This document shows positions 32,683 to 45,307 of a stretch of DNA of 64,000 bases, piece after piece. Numbering within the stretch: the stretch's first letter is position 1; each line of letters starts with the position of its first letter. The notes under the pieces are model-generated. The model was given only the letters and a program-made list of their open reading frames with translations, searched no databases and was not told the DNA's origin. This DNA comes from Bathynomus jamesi. Its lineage: Eukaryota; Arthropoda; Malacostraca; Isopoda; Cirolanidae. The stretch lies in assembly GCA_023014485.1 (NCBI GenBank), contig JAJOZX010001738.1, positions 596,001 to 660,000 on the forward strand. The letters are read 5' to 3'. Made by a program: the position numbers and the translations under genes.

Positions 32683-32871
32683 GGATCACCTGAAGATCAG
32701 GGCCCCCAGCCTTAGCTTTATAAGGCTAACTAACGAAAATATCACGACCTAACCTAACCAGTCAAGGGCGTACAGTTGACCTAACTATTGGTTAAGGTTA
32801 GGTCGTGATATTTTTGTTAGTGTTATAAGGCTAACTAAAGAAGGCTGGGGATCCTGATCTTCAGGTGATCC
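32683..32871. mobile_element. Merlin-type palindromic MITE with perfect 8-bp TSD
   Basis: 189 bp, almost entirely palindromic. Ends GGATCACCTGAAGATCAGG and its complement, flanked by AAAGTTAA on both sides (32675-32682 and 32872-32879). The core (TTTATAAGGCTAACTAACGA, TATCACGACCTAACC, CAAGGGCGTACAGTTGACC) is shared with 990-1100 in the Merlin element near the left end of the window. The GG start and 8-bp duplication agree with Merlin. Confidence 0.9.
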
Positions 32872-33134
32872 AAAGTTAATGTAAGTTGTACAACAAATCA
32901 ACAACCAATGTGCATCAAACATTTTAGAACGAAATGCGCGTTTGATTGTTCTGTGTGCGTGCTATTTGCCACGTTGACAAATCAAGCGTGGGAGGGAGAT
33001 AACCTACAAGTACCCAAAAATAAAAAGTTCAGTGAAATGAAAGGCAATAAAAATTTAACAATTTTATTTAGTCTTTAATATAAAAAAGATTTAATATAAC
33101 AATTTTATAGCAATTAAGCCTTGCAACTGCAAAT

Positions 33135-33139
<5 letters not shown>

Positions 33140-33216
<77 letters not shown>

Positions 33217-33226
33217 TATATATAAA
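33140..33226. repeat. (TA)n microsatellite
   Basis: About 87 bp of nearly pure TA. Confidence 0.95.
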
Positions 33227-33229
33227 ACT

Positions 33230-36200
33230 ACTTAACGTATATATTTGGTATATTTATATTATTCATACTTATAATAAAGTACAAAATATTACACTTTAAA
33301 TATATACAGAAAATATTAACAGAAATTAGCAATTAAAGTAATGATATCAATGAAATAAAAGGACAAAGAAGAGAGGAATAAGCCATCCTGAAGTAAATTC
33401 ATAATATTTAAACTCTCCTTATGCAATATTGGTCGATTTAACGTTCCAAAGATTTATGAATTCGTCTTTGTAGGCTGGAAAGCGAGCCTTCACTTCATCA
33501 TCTATCGAGGCCTAACGTCTACCATTAGTGGCCACATTTACATATACTATCCACGCACTAACTTCTTTCCAAATTCGACGTCGAAACATGCGTTTAATCA
33601 TAGTTAGTAATTAATCAGACACTTCTCCCACAGACCACAAATGGTAAAATACGTGTCTGTAATAGCGAGCAACGTGCTAAAATGTTGGATGGATTAGGAA
33701 AATTTGTCAGTAACGAAACAGTGATCTGACATTAGTGAGAATAAAATCAGCACGGGTAATCTACATATAAAACGGGTAATGCTGTGACTGAGATAAACGT
33801 GAGGCATTAATTCAAATGGCGAAAAGATGGTGAAGGACACGAGCGAACACAGATTAAAAAGAAGGAAATGACCAAAGGATCTTAATTACATAGCGATGAC
33901 TATATACTGTACATCAGAGATCAGAAATGATTGTCAGGAATTGACAAACGGCGTGCTTAAAATGGACTAAACATGGCTTAGTGAGAAGGGCAAACCGTGA
34001 TATATCGTACGAATATTCAACCAAAATCATCCACGTCTCAAAATCGGAAAAAAAAACGGGCTTCAATTACTATTTAATTCAATCTTTCGACAAAGTAACT
34101 ACATCAAAACGTACATGATGATTTTAAAGTAGATATTTGTAATTTAGTTTTAAAATTTCATCTAACATTTACAAATAACATTTCGCATTACAGGAACAAG
34201 AAACCCAAATCTGAAGGAACTCGTACAAGCCATGATCTTACGCCCTTCACTATATAACAACACATTTTAAAACAGTTTAAGAATTAAAGAATGCACACAA
34301 GAGAAACTGAAGGCATGTAAATCTATGTACTTTTAAGACCTACGTCATATTTCCTAAAATTCTTTTGTACTTAAAGTAATAAAGTTGCTTTTGGGAATAT
34401 CATTATGCGTAGCATTATTTTTTATTATGTTGATAATTCATGACTGCTAAATATCTGTTACTTAAACTTGAAAATAGGATCAAATGTCCACAAATTTGCG
34501 TAATAATAATAATTTACCGTACCACCAAGATAAGAAATTAATACATAAATACTGCCTAATTTAATCAAATATAAAAACAGGAGGAAACCTAGCCTACTGA
34601 TTCACAGGACAGCGTTATCATACTATCATAACCACGAGTAAAATTAAACTTCCAGGTAAGGACTTTCAATTTTGGAAAGGTTTTTATATAGTTAACTAAG
34701 CGAAAGCTTTATACTGCCCCAAATTTCAATTTGTAAATAAAACCTATATCCTATTTATCTTACTTTGTATTACAAAAAATATACAACCACCAAATTAAAC
34801 CTAATTTGTGGAGTTGGAACATTCCTATTTAAATATAATTTTACCGAGTTAATATTACCGTCGTACACTGACTGACTGACACTAACTAAACTACATCTTG
34901 CATTGTTAACAAAATTAAGGGGTTGAGTGTACTCATTAAATTGATAAGGGACCATTTGTAACCTAATATCACAGTAGTCTTCGCTACGGTGCGCCACTAA
35001 AGTTAAAAATGAAAGAAAATTATTTTACAATTCCATCGAATTAAGGTTTCCTCCTTGTCACACGAGAACGTAATTACGTCATGGCCGGCTACAAGCAACG
35101 TAAGAACTGCAACACAAAGTGTTGAGATCACTGTAAATTTGGAAATATTTTACTGCCAGCATATATCATCAGATATATAAATCAATATACGATAAAATAT
35201 ACCAAAAGTAAACATTTAACATATAATTTAAAGTTATTTGAACGCAGAAGTGACTTAGAACCTGCGTTAAATAATATATTAACTTAATAAGCAATAAATT
35301 TATAGGTGTGATAAGGCAAAACACATCCTTAAAAACCATGCGTCACAAACAAGCAAAACTTCAGGAAAAAAACACAGTTTATACTGACAATTAAAAATAG
35401 TCCCAGGTTATTCGGGATAACATGAAAACACGTGGGGAACCTGAAATCGGTAAAGATGTTGGAGTTTTTAATCTAATGAAATATCAATCAATAACTATCG
35501 CTGATTTCAGACGACATTCGTGAGAAGTATCAAAATTCGGAAGATTGCTATTTTCATTTCACTATAGGATCATTCGAATGTTATCATTATAAGATGGATG
35601 GATTACTTGTAACATATTCACTAGCTACTTATTGCTCACTTAGGGAACTGTACAACACTATTTAAACGATAGCAGATAGCAATGTTGCTCTACAGCGATG
35701 TGTAGATTATTTACAAAAAGCAACAGTTGAAGATATTATAATATTGCATTGAGCAAACTTTAGTGACTCTGAAATTACAAATGGGTAACTAACACTAAAG
35801 GAATATGAACTGTGTAACGTAATGGTTATAATGCTTTTAAGAAAGATATCAACATGGGAGGCATATTATCAAAAGGTAAATAGAGCAATAACTTTTTAGT
35901 AACAAAAGCTACCATTACTCGGGGAGGTCAGAAGAAAAACTAACTGTAGCTCCATGCATTTATAACCTAAAACGGTTTAAAAGTCACTGTAAGGCATGGA
36001 GTCTTTACAGGTATGTACTTCGTTATAGCAGAACCACCTTGACTAAAATGGTTGTCATACTGAATGCGCTTCCAATAAATCTAAATCGTAACTTCATTTT
36101 ATATCCAATTCACGACAGAAGAAATAATTTTCATCTTTCAATGCAAAATATAAAACTTTGCATATGAAAAATGCCGAAAACAATTAGCTGATATCATGAA

Positions 36201-37020
36201 TTCTAAGCCTATTTAACATACCTCAAGAAAATGCTATAAAATATTCGTTTATCTGTAGAATCCTCATAATAAATGAAGACCTATCACTAACTCGAAATGA
36301 AACTTTTAACAACACATCAATATTAGTTCATGTGGCTTGACAATTCGTAACATGTTATAAATTACCTACACGACAACTGAGGACCCTTTCTTTATCCGAT
36401 CTCCACCACTATTTTTAAAGATAATTTAACCAAACCAAACACGAATTAAATAAAAAATGTGGCTACAATTATCTTGCATATCACTAAAAACTTTTTTAAT
36501 GTACCACCACTCAGCTTCATAAAATAGTTATAATTTCTACATATTACTGTAGTCAATATTACACAAACCGTATAGAGTAAAGTAGTGAAAAAATTTATTC
36601 TTTCTGAAAGCATTTCCATCTAACGTGCAATCTATCATCCCATGCGAAAAATGGGACCAGAATTCGACTTCCACCTTCGGACTGTGTTTCACGTGGGCTG
36701 GCTTTGGTCTGTTTAGGAAGAATGCAAGGAAAGGCCGAAGAAAGACCGATTCTTCCTGATAAGTGACTTGGACGTGGGAAAGTGTCTTTCTAACCAGTTT
36801 ACCAAATTAAATAAACTATTTTAGCATCTGTCTTGCATGGGATTGTGATTGTATATATTATATAATCTTTATTTTTGCTGGAATACACCGGTACGACATA
36901 CCGGTACCTTTTAACGAATTGACAGCAAAATTAAATAAAACTTAACGATTTCATTTACAACTCTGCTGCTCGGTTTTCACCGCAGCTTTAATTGTTCAAT
37001 TGCCATAACATACATTCATT

Positions 37021-37106
<86 letters not shown>

Positions 37107-37868
37107 AACTTTCAAGAGAATTTTAATAATTAAACTGGATATTTAATAAATCAAAAATTCTGTTTGACTTAATCGCAATTAAAGTAGAATTCCTTAGTTA
37201 TGATGAACGGACTGATCACTCCTATTTGTGATGGGACAACATGCAGCTCACTCATTAACATGAAATTAACATTTGTTTCGGTGAAGTCCTCAAAAACAAC
37301 TCTCTTTTCAGTGACTTTTCCTACTGAACTTAGTTTTAAATCACACTCGGGTAAAGGAGTAAGCTATTTAAATGTTAACCCATCGTTTACTAATTATTTC
37401 CTCTTCCGAGAAAGTTAATACTAAGTAGTTAATATCTACACATTCGACCAGAGGTTTCTTCTGCTTACAGAATACCTTTTAGCGCATTACGATGATGCAA
37501 TAAAAGAAAATTAAGTACTGTACTTTATATGAAATACTATAACACACAAACGGTACTTTCACACAATATTAAATATGATATTTGAGCGTGCAATTTTTTT
37601 TTTTTTCAATTTTACTTTAGTAAAAAAGTAATAGAGTTGGTGTTCACCATGCAAATAAACTCCATTCATCGCTTTCTCAGTGTCTTATTCCGCTACGACC
37701 TTTCCTCCTCCGCAGAAACCAACCTTTAGGACACGATAACTGGCTTTACTTTCAATGAAGATCTTCGCAACTACGACGAATGGTCCTTAATTCTATTTTG
37801 TTTATGGCATTTACGCAGATGGCATCCTCGCATGACACCTCGCGCGGGTGGCACCTTTGGATGGCACG
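33230..37868. other. Element-poor AT-rich region downstream of the membrane-protein gene
   Basis: The longest stretch without recognisable mobile elements. It follows the stop codon at 37869 on the minus strand and could contain a long 3' UTR and intergenic sequence. No conserved reading frame, tRNA or other RNA was recognised. A TA tract lies at 37018-37105. Confidence 0.5.
37018..37105. repeat. (TA)n microsatellite
   Basis: Interrupted TA run, about 88 bp. Confidence 0.95.
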
Positions 37869-38093
37869 TTAGACTGGCGCATGCTGGTTGTCTCTCTGCT
37901 TGTCGTACTCGTCGATGTGCCACGTCTGGTTGAGGTGGACGAAGCGGCTGAAGAGTCTGTAGAGCGTGTCCTTCGCTTTCACCTCTACGTACATGGCCAT
38001 GAAGAAGGCGACGAAGAAAAGGACGCCGCACGTCAACGTCACGATCTCAGATTTGGTGAGGTCCGTGTCCTCCCGCTTCTTGATGAATCTGTC
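37869..38093 (-). CDS. Last coding exon of an unrecognised membrane protein
   Basis: Reading on the minus strand, a pyrimidine-rich acceptor (CCTTCTCTTTCAG) precedes an open stretch of 74 codons ending in TAA at 37869-37871. The protein begins DRFIKKREDTDLTKSE, then has a hydrophobic span of about 20 residues (VTLTCGVLFFVAFFMAMYV), then a polar tail with KAKDTLYRLFSRFVHLNQTW and DEYDKQRDNQHAPV. Coding-like composition (GC much higher than flanks) and clean signals mark it as a host exon. It joins in phase 0 with the exon at 45308-45427, giving two membrane spans separated by a short charged loop. I do not recognise the family; a channel subunit or other small multi-span protein is possible but unproven. 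Confidence 0.75.
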   Translation of the reverse strand, partial: DRFIKKREDTDLTKSEIVTLTCGVLFFVAFFMAMYVEVKAKDTLYRLFSRFVHLNQTWHIDEYDKQRDNQHAPV

Positions 38094-39219
38094 CTGAAAG
38101 AGAAGGTCTCCGTCAGAACATTCATGAAGGCGCACTGCACCACGTTTTGGTCTTATATTCGCAACATTATATATAAAAAGTTTACCAATACACATTACAA
38201 AGTTAATTTGTATAACAATAATTCATTATATTTAATATAAGAAAAATTGTTTCCTATTCCAGGATATAACAGTATTCTAAAACACTAACTTGATGAATGC
38301 CAATAAGAACCAAGATGTCTTTTGTTTATGGCTTTACAAACAATAACATTAGTAACTACAAAAACAAGCGTTCCTACACTAACCTCTCTCAACCAAGTTA
38401 GAGATCCGATTTTATCTAATTTCTAAAAGAAGAAAATTTAATGTTAACAATGAAATCCACATGTAATTTTGATGGTAAAAACATTTAAGGAAATAAATCC
38501 TACAAAATTTATGGTTTTACTCAATTTCAAATGCAACCACCCTCTAACGCTCTAAATTAGAAAGCAACCGAAAGTGTCTAACTCGGCAGAATTTACACAG
38601 TAATTGGAAGTCAACAAATGAAACACACACACACGTCATATGAACACTTTCAACTAAAATCTGAGTTGCAAATGTTTTTTTGCATGAACACTTGGGCTAA
38701 CGTCAATAAAATCACCCTAAACAGTAATACAACTTCTGTTGTCTGATAATTTTGTGGTATCAACGCAAGTCATATAAATGTTGAAAAGATGCATAAATAC
38801 GTTGGGGGGAAAACATAACAAATATCCATTCCACGTAACAATGCGCTGATTGGGTTACTTAACCTCATACGCTGGGATTTAGAAGTAAATACACTCGTTC
38901 TTACGTAATCTACCCTATGGAAATACATATTACCGTCAAAATTTTCTCTCTCTACATTACACCACACTCAAAAATTACTGAGAACACTTATCTTGAAGTT
39001 AAATTTTCCTACCACTGAACAATAAAAATGAAAAATACCGTCTGCGAATAGACTTATCACATTAAAAGAAGCTACACCAGTTATCAATTTTCGTATTAAG
39101 CACAAATATGGTGATTATTTCGCGTGTTTCGTGCCTCTCAGTTATGGACTGGAGGCGTACTGTTGAATACGTGAAAGACCTTCGAATCCTTTTCCTTTGT
39201 GGGTATATATAATATAATA

Positions 39220-39259
<40 letters not shown>

Positions 39260-39330
39260 TAAAGAACGACGCTTGTATAGGAGATATTCCGCGCAAGACG
39301 AGAGAGAGAGAACGGAACAAATGAAAAAAT

Positions 39331-39406
39331 GAGGTAACCACCTGGGAATCGAACCCGGGATCTTCCGATTGCCGGTCAGACGCGATACCATTACACCATG
39401 GACCTC
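39331..39406 (-). ncRNA. tRNA-like sequence, unit 1
   Basis: A box TGGTGTAATGG and B box GGTTCGATTCC are both canonical, with a T6 terminator after the 3' end. The anticodon stem TCTGA/TCGGA pairs around loop CCGGCAA (GGC in anticodon position), but C replaces the invariant U33, and the acceptor stem pairs only as GAGGT-CCA with TGG-TT-ACCTC, leaving a two-base bulge. This is therefore a tRNA-derived repeat or pseudo-tRNA, closest in its 5' part to tRNA-Gln/Glu types, rather than a normal tRNA gene. Confidence 0.6.
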
Positions 39407-39598
39407 ACTCTTCCAAATGCCGTAATTCTTCTACATACTCGCAGAAACCAATGCCCCAAGGGGGCACCTCCCGCATGCCGCAACATTATATACATTCAAC
39501 TGCAAAGAACACGCAGTATAAATAACGTAAAGAACGACGCTTGTATAGGAGATATTCCGCGCAAGACGAGAGAGAGAGAACGGAACAAATGAAAAAAT

Positions 39599-39678
39599 GA
39601 GGTAACCACCTGGGAATCGAACCCGGGATCTTCCGATTGCCGGTCAGACGCGATACCATTACCATGACCATGGACCTC
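39599..39678 (-). ncRNA. tRNA-like sequence, unit 2
   Basis: As unit 1, with a four-base insertion (CATGACCATGG) near its 5' end that breaks the D-arm spacing. Confidence 0.55.
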
Positions 39679-39870
39679 ACTCTTCCAAATGCCGTAATTC
39701 TTCTACATACTCGCAGAAACCAATGCCCCAAGGGGGCACCTCCCGCATGCCGCAACATTATATACATTCAACTGCAAAGAACACGCAGTATAAATAACGT
39801 AAAGAACGACGCTTGTATAGGAGATATTGCGCGCAAGACGAGAGAGAGAGAACGGAACAAATGAAAAAAT

Positions 39871-39946
39871 GAGGTAACCACCTGGGAATCGAACCCGGGA
39901 TCTTCCGATTGCCGGTCAGACGCGATACCATTACACCATGGACCTC
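39871..39946 (-). ncRNA. tRNA-like sequence, unit 3
   Basis: Identical to unit 1 over the tRNA-like region. Confidence 0.6.
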
Positions 39947-40131
39947 ACTCTTCCAAATGCCGTAATTCTTCTACATACTCGCAGAAACCAATGCCCCAAG
40001 GGGGCACCTCCCGCAACATTATATACATTCAACTGCAAAGAACACGCAGTATAAATAACGTAAAGAACGACGCTTGTATAGGAGATATTCCGCGCAAGAC
40101 GAGAGAGAGAGAACGGAACAAATGAAAAAAT

Positions 40132-40198
40132 GAGGTAACCACCTGGGAATCGAACCCGGGATCTTCCGATTGCCGGTCAGACGCGATACCATTACCAT
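40132..40198 (-). ncRNA. tRNA-like sequence, unit 4, truncated
   Basis: Keeps the B box and anticodon arm but loses the 5' acceptor strand at the inversion point (about 40198). Confidence 0.55.
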
Positions 40199-40296
40199 TT
40201 GCAGTTGAATGTATATAATGTTGCGGCATGCGAGGGTGCCCCCTTGGGGCATTGGTTTCTGCGAGTATGTAGAAGAATTACGGCATTTGGAAGAGT

Positions 40297-40372
40297 GAGG
40301 TCCATGGTGTAATGGTATCGCGTCTGACCGGCAATCGGAAGATCCCGGGTTCGATTCCCAGGTGGTTACCTC
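40297..40372 (+). ncRNA. tRNA-like sequence, inverted unit 5
   Basis: Same sequence as unit 1 on the opposite strand, followed by TTTTTT. Confidence 0.6.
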
Positions 40373-40556
40373 ATTTTTTCCGTTCTCTCTCTCTCGTCTT
40401 GCGCGGAATATCTCCTATACAAGCGTCGTTCTTTACGTTATTTATACTGCGTGTTCTTTGCAGTTGAATGTATATAATGTTGCGGCATGCGGGAGGTGCC
40501 CCCTTGGGGCATTGGTTTCTGCGAGTATGTAGAAGAATTACGGCATTTGGAAGAGT

Positions 40557-40632
40557 GAGGTCCATGGTGTAATGGTATCGCGTCTGACCGGCAATCGGAC
40601 GATCCCGGGTTCGATTCCCAGGTGGTTACCTC
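40557..40632 (+). ncRNA. tRNA-like sequence, inverted unit 6
   Basis: One base differs from unit 5 in the anticodon-stem/variable region (GGACGATCC for GGAAGATCC). Followed by TTTTTT. Confidence 0.6.
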
Positions 40633-40785
40633 ATTTTTTCATTTGTTCCGTTCTTCTCTCTCGTCTTGCGCGGAATATCTCCTATACAAGCGTCGTTCTT
40701 TACGTTATTTATACTGCGTGTTCTTTGCAGTTGAATATATATATATTATATATATTATATATAATATATATGTGTGTGTGTGTGT

Positions 40786-41652
40786 TAAACACAGACCGTG
40801 CATGGAACAAGGAACTCTTCTGGGAAAATTAAATCCACTATAGTCCGAATAAGTAATGGTAAATGACAAATACCATAGTTTTTCTTTTTCATGATACTAG
40901 CCCGACGTGGGCAACGGGTCTCTCGCAAAGAGGTCCCATAAATATAGCTTCCCTCACCAGCTATCTGCAAAGCAGACAGGATCCAGCTTTGGGACATGGA
41001 TCTAGGGTTTAAAGCAAGCCTAGTCCCACTACATTCAGAACCTCTATATAAGTAAAAGACTCGTTGCATTCACGTCGGATGAATAAATCAAAGAAAAAGG
41101 GGTAACTATTGTATTTTTAGCCAAAAAAAAAAAAACTTAAACCTCAACCGGGACATTGAACGTCCATTTTCAAGGCACGTACACGTCCGTTTAATATACA
41201 CAAACTCAGAATGGTCCCCTGAGAAACTTATATGTTAAACACAGACCGTGCATGGAACAAGGAACTCTTCTGGGAAAATTAAATCCACTATAGTCCGAAT
41301 AAGTAATGGTAAATGACAAATACCATAGTTTTTCTTTTTCATGATGCTAGCCCGACGTGGGCAACGGGTCTCTCGCAAAGAGGTCCCAAAATAGCTTTCT
41401 CACCAGCTATCTGCAAAGCAGACAGGATCCAGCTTTGGGACATGGATAGCTGGTGAGGGAAGCTATATTTGTGGGACCTCTTTGCGAGAGACCCGTTGCC
41501 CACGTCGGGCTAGCATCATGAAAAAGAAAAACTATGGTATTTGTCATTTACCATTACTTATTCGGACTATAGTGGATTTAATTTTCCCAGAAGAGTTCCT
41601 TGTTCCATGCACGGTCTGTGTTTAACATATAAGTTTCTCAGGGGACCATTCT
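40786..41652. repeat. Fold-back element, copy B (two direct arms plus one inverted)
   Basis: The arm starts AAACACAGACCGTGCATGGA and includes GCTAGCCCGACGTGGGCAAC and CACCAGCTATCTGCAAAGCA. Direct copies are at 40786-41010 and 41226-41447, and an inverted copy follows at 41436-41640, so the second arm folds back on the third. The family recurs at 54432-55083 and 63094-63815. No coding capacity. Confidence 0.85.
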
Positions 41653-42028
41653 GAGTTTGTGTGTTGTGTGGTGTGTGTATGTATGTAATGTATATGTATA
41701 TATATATATATATACACGGTGAAAAAAGTAGGTGGACAGTAGGTTGAATACGGTTTGTGTTATATTATTTAACTATGGTGTTCATTATAACTATGGTGTT
41801 TGTTTTATTATATTAAATATTATAACTAAATTTATTTAAATTTTATTTTGATTATAGTATACAAAAAAATTAAATATGTATTCTCAAAATAAACGTTATC
41901 ATTTACTGTCCACCTACATTTGGTTCACCCTATATAGATATATATATTATAATATATATATATAATATATATATATTATATATATAACCTTACAACCTTG
42001 TAAGGTTGTAAGGTGTATATATATATAT

Positions 42029-42556
42029 AGTTTCGCAAAAGTGGCGCACCATAGGAATTTTCAGTGTTGACAATAATATGGAGCGATCGGTTAATCGGTC
42101 CGTATTTTGATGGTAATGTGACAGGTGACACTCACAGTATATGCAAATGCTGCAGACATTTTTAAGGCCTATTCTGTACGACATTCCATTGGTATAACGA
42201 GCACACCCGTGGTTCCATCAGAACGGTGCATCGCCACATTCTGCAATCATCGTCCTTAATTAACTTTTTAAATGTGACGTTCCTAAACAAGTGGATTGGA
42301 CGGCGAGGTCCAGTCGAATGGCCACCAACGTCACCAGACCTCACGCCTCTTGACTTTCTGTGGGAACATCTCAAGTCGGTCGTCTATACTATTCGTCCCA
42401 GAAACAAAGACCAATTGAAGGAGAAAATGAGATCCGAGTGTGCCAAGATCAACATAAGCGTGTTAAGAAATATTCAAACATGTTTACATAGATTCCAAAA
42501 GTGTATTCAGGCTGATGGCCAGTAAGATTCGAACATTTACTTTAATTTGCCCTATA
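42029..42556 (+). mobile_element. DD41D transposon remnant, internally deleted
   Basis: Begins GCGCACCATAGGAATTTTCA, the terminus family of 58869-59193, next to a TA repeat. The transposase end is readable at 42290-42525: KWIGRRGPVEWPPTSPDLTPLD, with WEHLKSVVY. The middle is scrambled by a palindromic junction around 42180-42260. Confidence 0.7.
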
Positions 42557-42559
42557 GTA

Positions 42560-43377
42560 AAAAAAAAAAAAAAAAAAAATTATTATTATATATATATATC
42601 ATATATATAGAGAGAGAGAGTGTGTGTGTGGTGTGTGTGTGTGTGTGTGTGTGTGTGTGACAAAAGTAAATTGTTTCAAGAACAAATGGCGAAGCTCATC
42701 AATGGAATGTCAGAACGTGTGTCAACTTTACATACTGGAAAGGGGAAAGCAACAACATTCTAAATATATTTGTTCAATAAATTTGATAATATTTACCGAT
42801 TTTTATTATCGAATTAAAAACTATGGAAAAACCGAATGTTTACTGTTGTCAACCCTCTGTCTATATTGCTTGAATTTTTTTTTATATATAAATTATACTC
42901 TTGTGTAGAAGAAATTAATTTTCCACGATATGACTAGAGCTCTCTTCATCACAGTTCGAAATGTTTATTTCTTTATTTTATGCTTCAACAAATTTCATTT
43001 TTTTTATAACAAAATACTTATTTCTCCCCATCCACGAAACAGTTCTTTTTATTATTACTGTTGTACATTCGTGATGAAGGTACTTCTTTTTAAAGACGTT
43101 TACAACTTTTAATTTTAATTGGTAGCCATTTTCATTATGCGAAATTCTTTTGTCGAAACGAAAAGGGAGACGCGACAAAAGTTCAAACACCGCTTCATTA
43201 ACCTATTAAACGAAGGCGGGGAGGGGATTCTTTTTAAATCCCTAATCTGACTCCAAAGATTCCAATTAATGCCCTCGCCGATAGGATTGCGGCAGACGGA
43301 CAAAATTGAAGAAAATTGGAGAAAAATTCCTCCTCCTCAGGAAACGGTGAAAATGTACAACCAGCTAAATAATACAC

Positions 43378-43421
<44 letters not shown>

Positions 43422-43598
43422 TGTGTGTTTAACAGAAAAAGTCTTCCTCTTTAAAAACAAAACGTGGCCACGATGTAGCCCAATTTAACAACCAAGAAAA
43501 TTAATAAAAAACAATATTAATATTAAAAACCTGAATTGAAAGAAATCAAAATTTAATCAGAAATCTTATCGTGAATAGGTTATCTTCTGCGAGAAAGA

Positions 43599-43651
<53 letters not shown>

Positions 43652-43977
43652 GGGTAATTAAACAGTGAGCCACAATTGTAGGAAACTTTGAATTTCTCGT
43701 AAGTGGGAAAACACCATTCAAGTTTTTGCGTTGTGTTGTAATGGAATATTTAAAAATTTCCTCAATATTTCATTAACCACCTGCCGAGGGACTCAAGGCT
43801 CCTGTCACAAAAAAAAATATTACACCGTTTTACGACTATTTCATTATCTCAATAAAATAATGTGTGTCACTTTTCCTAAAAGCAAAAGCTATATAAAATA
43901 TTTGTGTATATAACGGGATATTTTATCTGAGCAATATAGATACCCCTATATATATATATATTATATATATTATATAC
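42560..43977. other. Intronic sequence with simple repeats
   Basis: TG tracts at 42618-42659 and 43379-43428 and an (AAT)n tract at 43596-43650. No gene or element recognised. Confidence 0.5.
43596..43650. repeat. (AAT)n microsatellite
   Basis: About 18 copies of AAT, the only trinucleotide tract of this length in the window. Confidence 0.95.
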
Positions 43978-44859
43978 AGGGTGGCCCAAAAGTTCCTTTA
44001 CCGAAATTTTGGTAGCAATAATGCGAAGCTTTCACTAGGAAAAAAAAACATATTTTACTTTTATATTTATGATCTACCAAAAAATGTACACCCAAATAAC
44101 AAATGTAATTGCAACAAGAATGGGAATGAATGAAAATGAAATGCACAGGCTAAGTTAAATGTTCAAAATGGCCTCCATTCTGTTGTATACAAGCTTGACA
44201 GCGTTTATAAACACAATGACATATTTTCTTGCAAAGTTTTTGATTATTTGCCAAAGCCTGGAATTCATCTTTTATTCTGTCTTTGTTGCTAGATCTAAAC
44301 TTCTAGGTTTTGAATGGAACACTATATCTTTCAAGAGACCCCATAGCGCGAACTCACGAGGAGTTAAGTCTGGAGACCTTGGTGGTCATTCAACAGTTCC
44401 TCTTCTTCCAATCCACATATCGCGCGTTTCATCCAAGAATTGTCTGACGTTTCGTTCATAATGAGGCGGAGCTCCATCTTGCATCCAAATTATGGAGTAA
44501 AAATTTTGTAAACCCCGTAACTGTGGCGCAATAATGGCACGTAACATTTCTAGGTAATTGTCGCTAGTCACCGATCCATGAAAGAACATAGGCCCAAAAA
44601 TTCCAAAAGGTGATATTCCACCCCCATATGGTTATTCCCGGTGTGTTTATTGCCTCTTCTTCCACCAGATAAGGATTTTGGGGACTGTAATAAACACAAT
44701 TGTGCCTATTGACTTGACCATTCAATTTAAACTGAGCTTCGTCAGTCGAGAGAATTCTGTCCTCTAAGCTTTCATTATCACATCTTTCAACATACCATTC
44801 ACAAAACTTTTCACGTCTGTCCGGATCGTCATTGACCTGTTGCATTAGGCGCGGCTATA

Positions 44860-44919
<60 letters not shown>

Positions 44920-44995
44920 ATATAGTAAAGAAATATGAAAAAATACACACGAACTAAAATTCAATAATCTCGGTAAAGGGATTTTTGGGCCACCC
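43978..44995 (-). mobile_element. DD41D transposon, N-terminus lost
   Basis: The ends GGGTGGCCCAAAAGTTCC and its inverse (GGGATTTTTGGGCCACCC) are set in TA repeats. The minus-strand transposase covers 44845-44386: FCEWYVERC, ILSTDEAQFKLNGQVN (first Asp), ITIWG, IIWMQDGAPPHYERNVRQFL (second Asp), MWIGRRG. After a frame change, TPRE-like sequence follows near 44340. A TA tract (44864-44925) replaces the helix-turn-helix part. Confidence 0.8.
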
Positions 44996-45034
44996 GATAT
45001 ATATTATATATATTATATATATTATATATTATTA

Positions 45035-45067
<33 letters not shown>

Positions 45068-45307
45068 ATTACTGGAGAAACAGAAGGGACTTTCGAGTAG
45101 GTCTGATTAACACCATGCCTTTAAACAATTGGAAAAAGGAAAATGTTATACGAATCCACATCAACCACATAAACATTAACAATAAATAATTGAAAGTGAA
45201 ACTTAAAAGTAAATGATCAGCTTTCTACTAACATTTCATAAGCGAGTCTCCTTACAGTGAAGGGCTTAAACGCTCGACCAAAAGCCCGCGTAAACAGAAA
45301 ATTTTAC

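Larger units (their letters stand above)
39258..40738. repeat. Tandem and inverted array of ~268-bp tRNA-like units
   Basis: Units start CGTAAAGAACGACGCTTGTA at 39258, 39526, 39798 and 40059 (spacings 268, 272 and 261). After a truncated fourth unit the array flips at about 40198, and two inverted units follow to 40738. Identity is near complete; differences are small indels (an extra CATGAC-type insertion in unit 2, loss of ATGCCGC in unit 3). Each unit carries a tRNA-like sequence with pol III A and B boxes followed by a T run, a GAGAGAGA stretch and a GCCCCAAGGGGGC palindrome. Confidence 0.9.
38094..45307 (-). other. 7.2-kb intron filled with mobile and repetitive DNA
   Basis: Lies between two exons of the minus-strand gene, with donor CAG/GTAAAAT at 45308 and the acceptor at 38094. 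It contains the tRNA-like array, the fold-back family, two DD41D elements and several microsatellites. 38100-39220 and 42560-43970 hold no recognisable elements beyond simple repeats. Confidence 0.65.

Noticed and set aside
34770..34997. 75-codon minus-strand ORF
   Set aside because: AT-rich, no splice context or domain; expected by chance.
39638..39864. Repeated 60-90 residue ORFs in the 39.3-40.8 kb array (MDLTLPNAVILLHTRR type)
   Set aside because: Translation of the tRNA-like repeat unit in both orientations; no protein features.
40297..40632. Functional tRNA genes
   Set aside because: A and B boxes are good, but C33, the bulged acceptor stem and the tandem arrangement argue for a tRNA-derived repeat.
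39258..40738. CRISPR array
   Set aside because: Units are 261-272 bp with identical sequence throughout and no variable spacers; the genome is eukaryotic.
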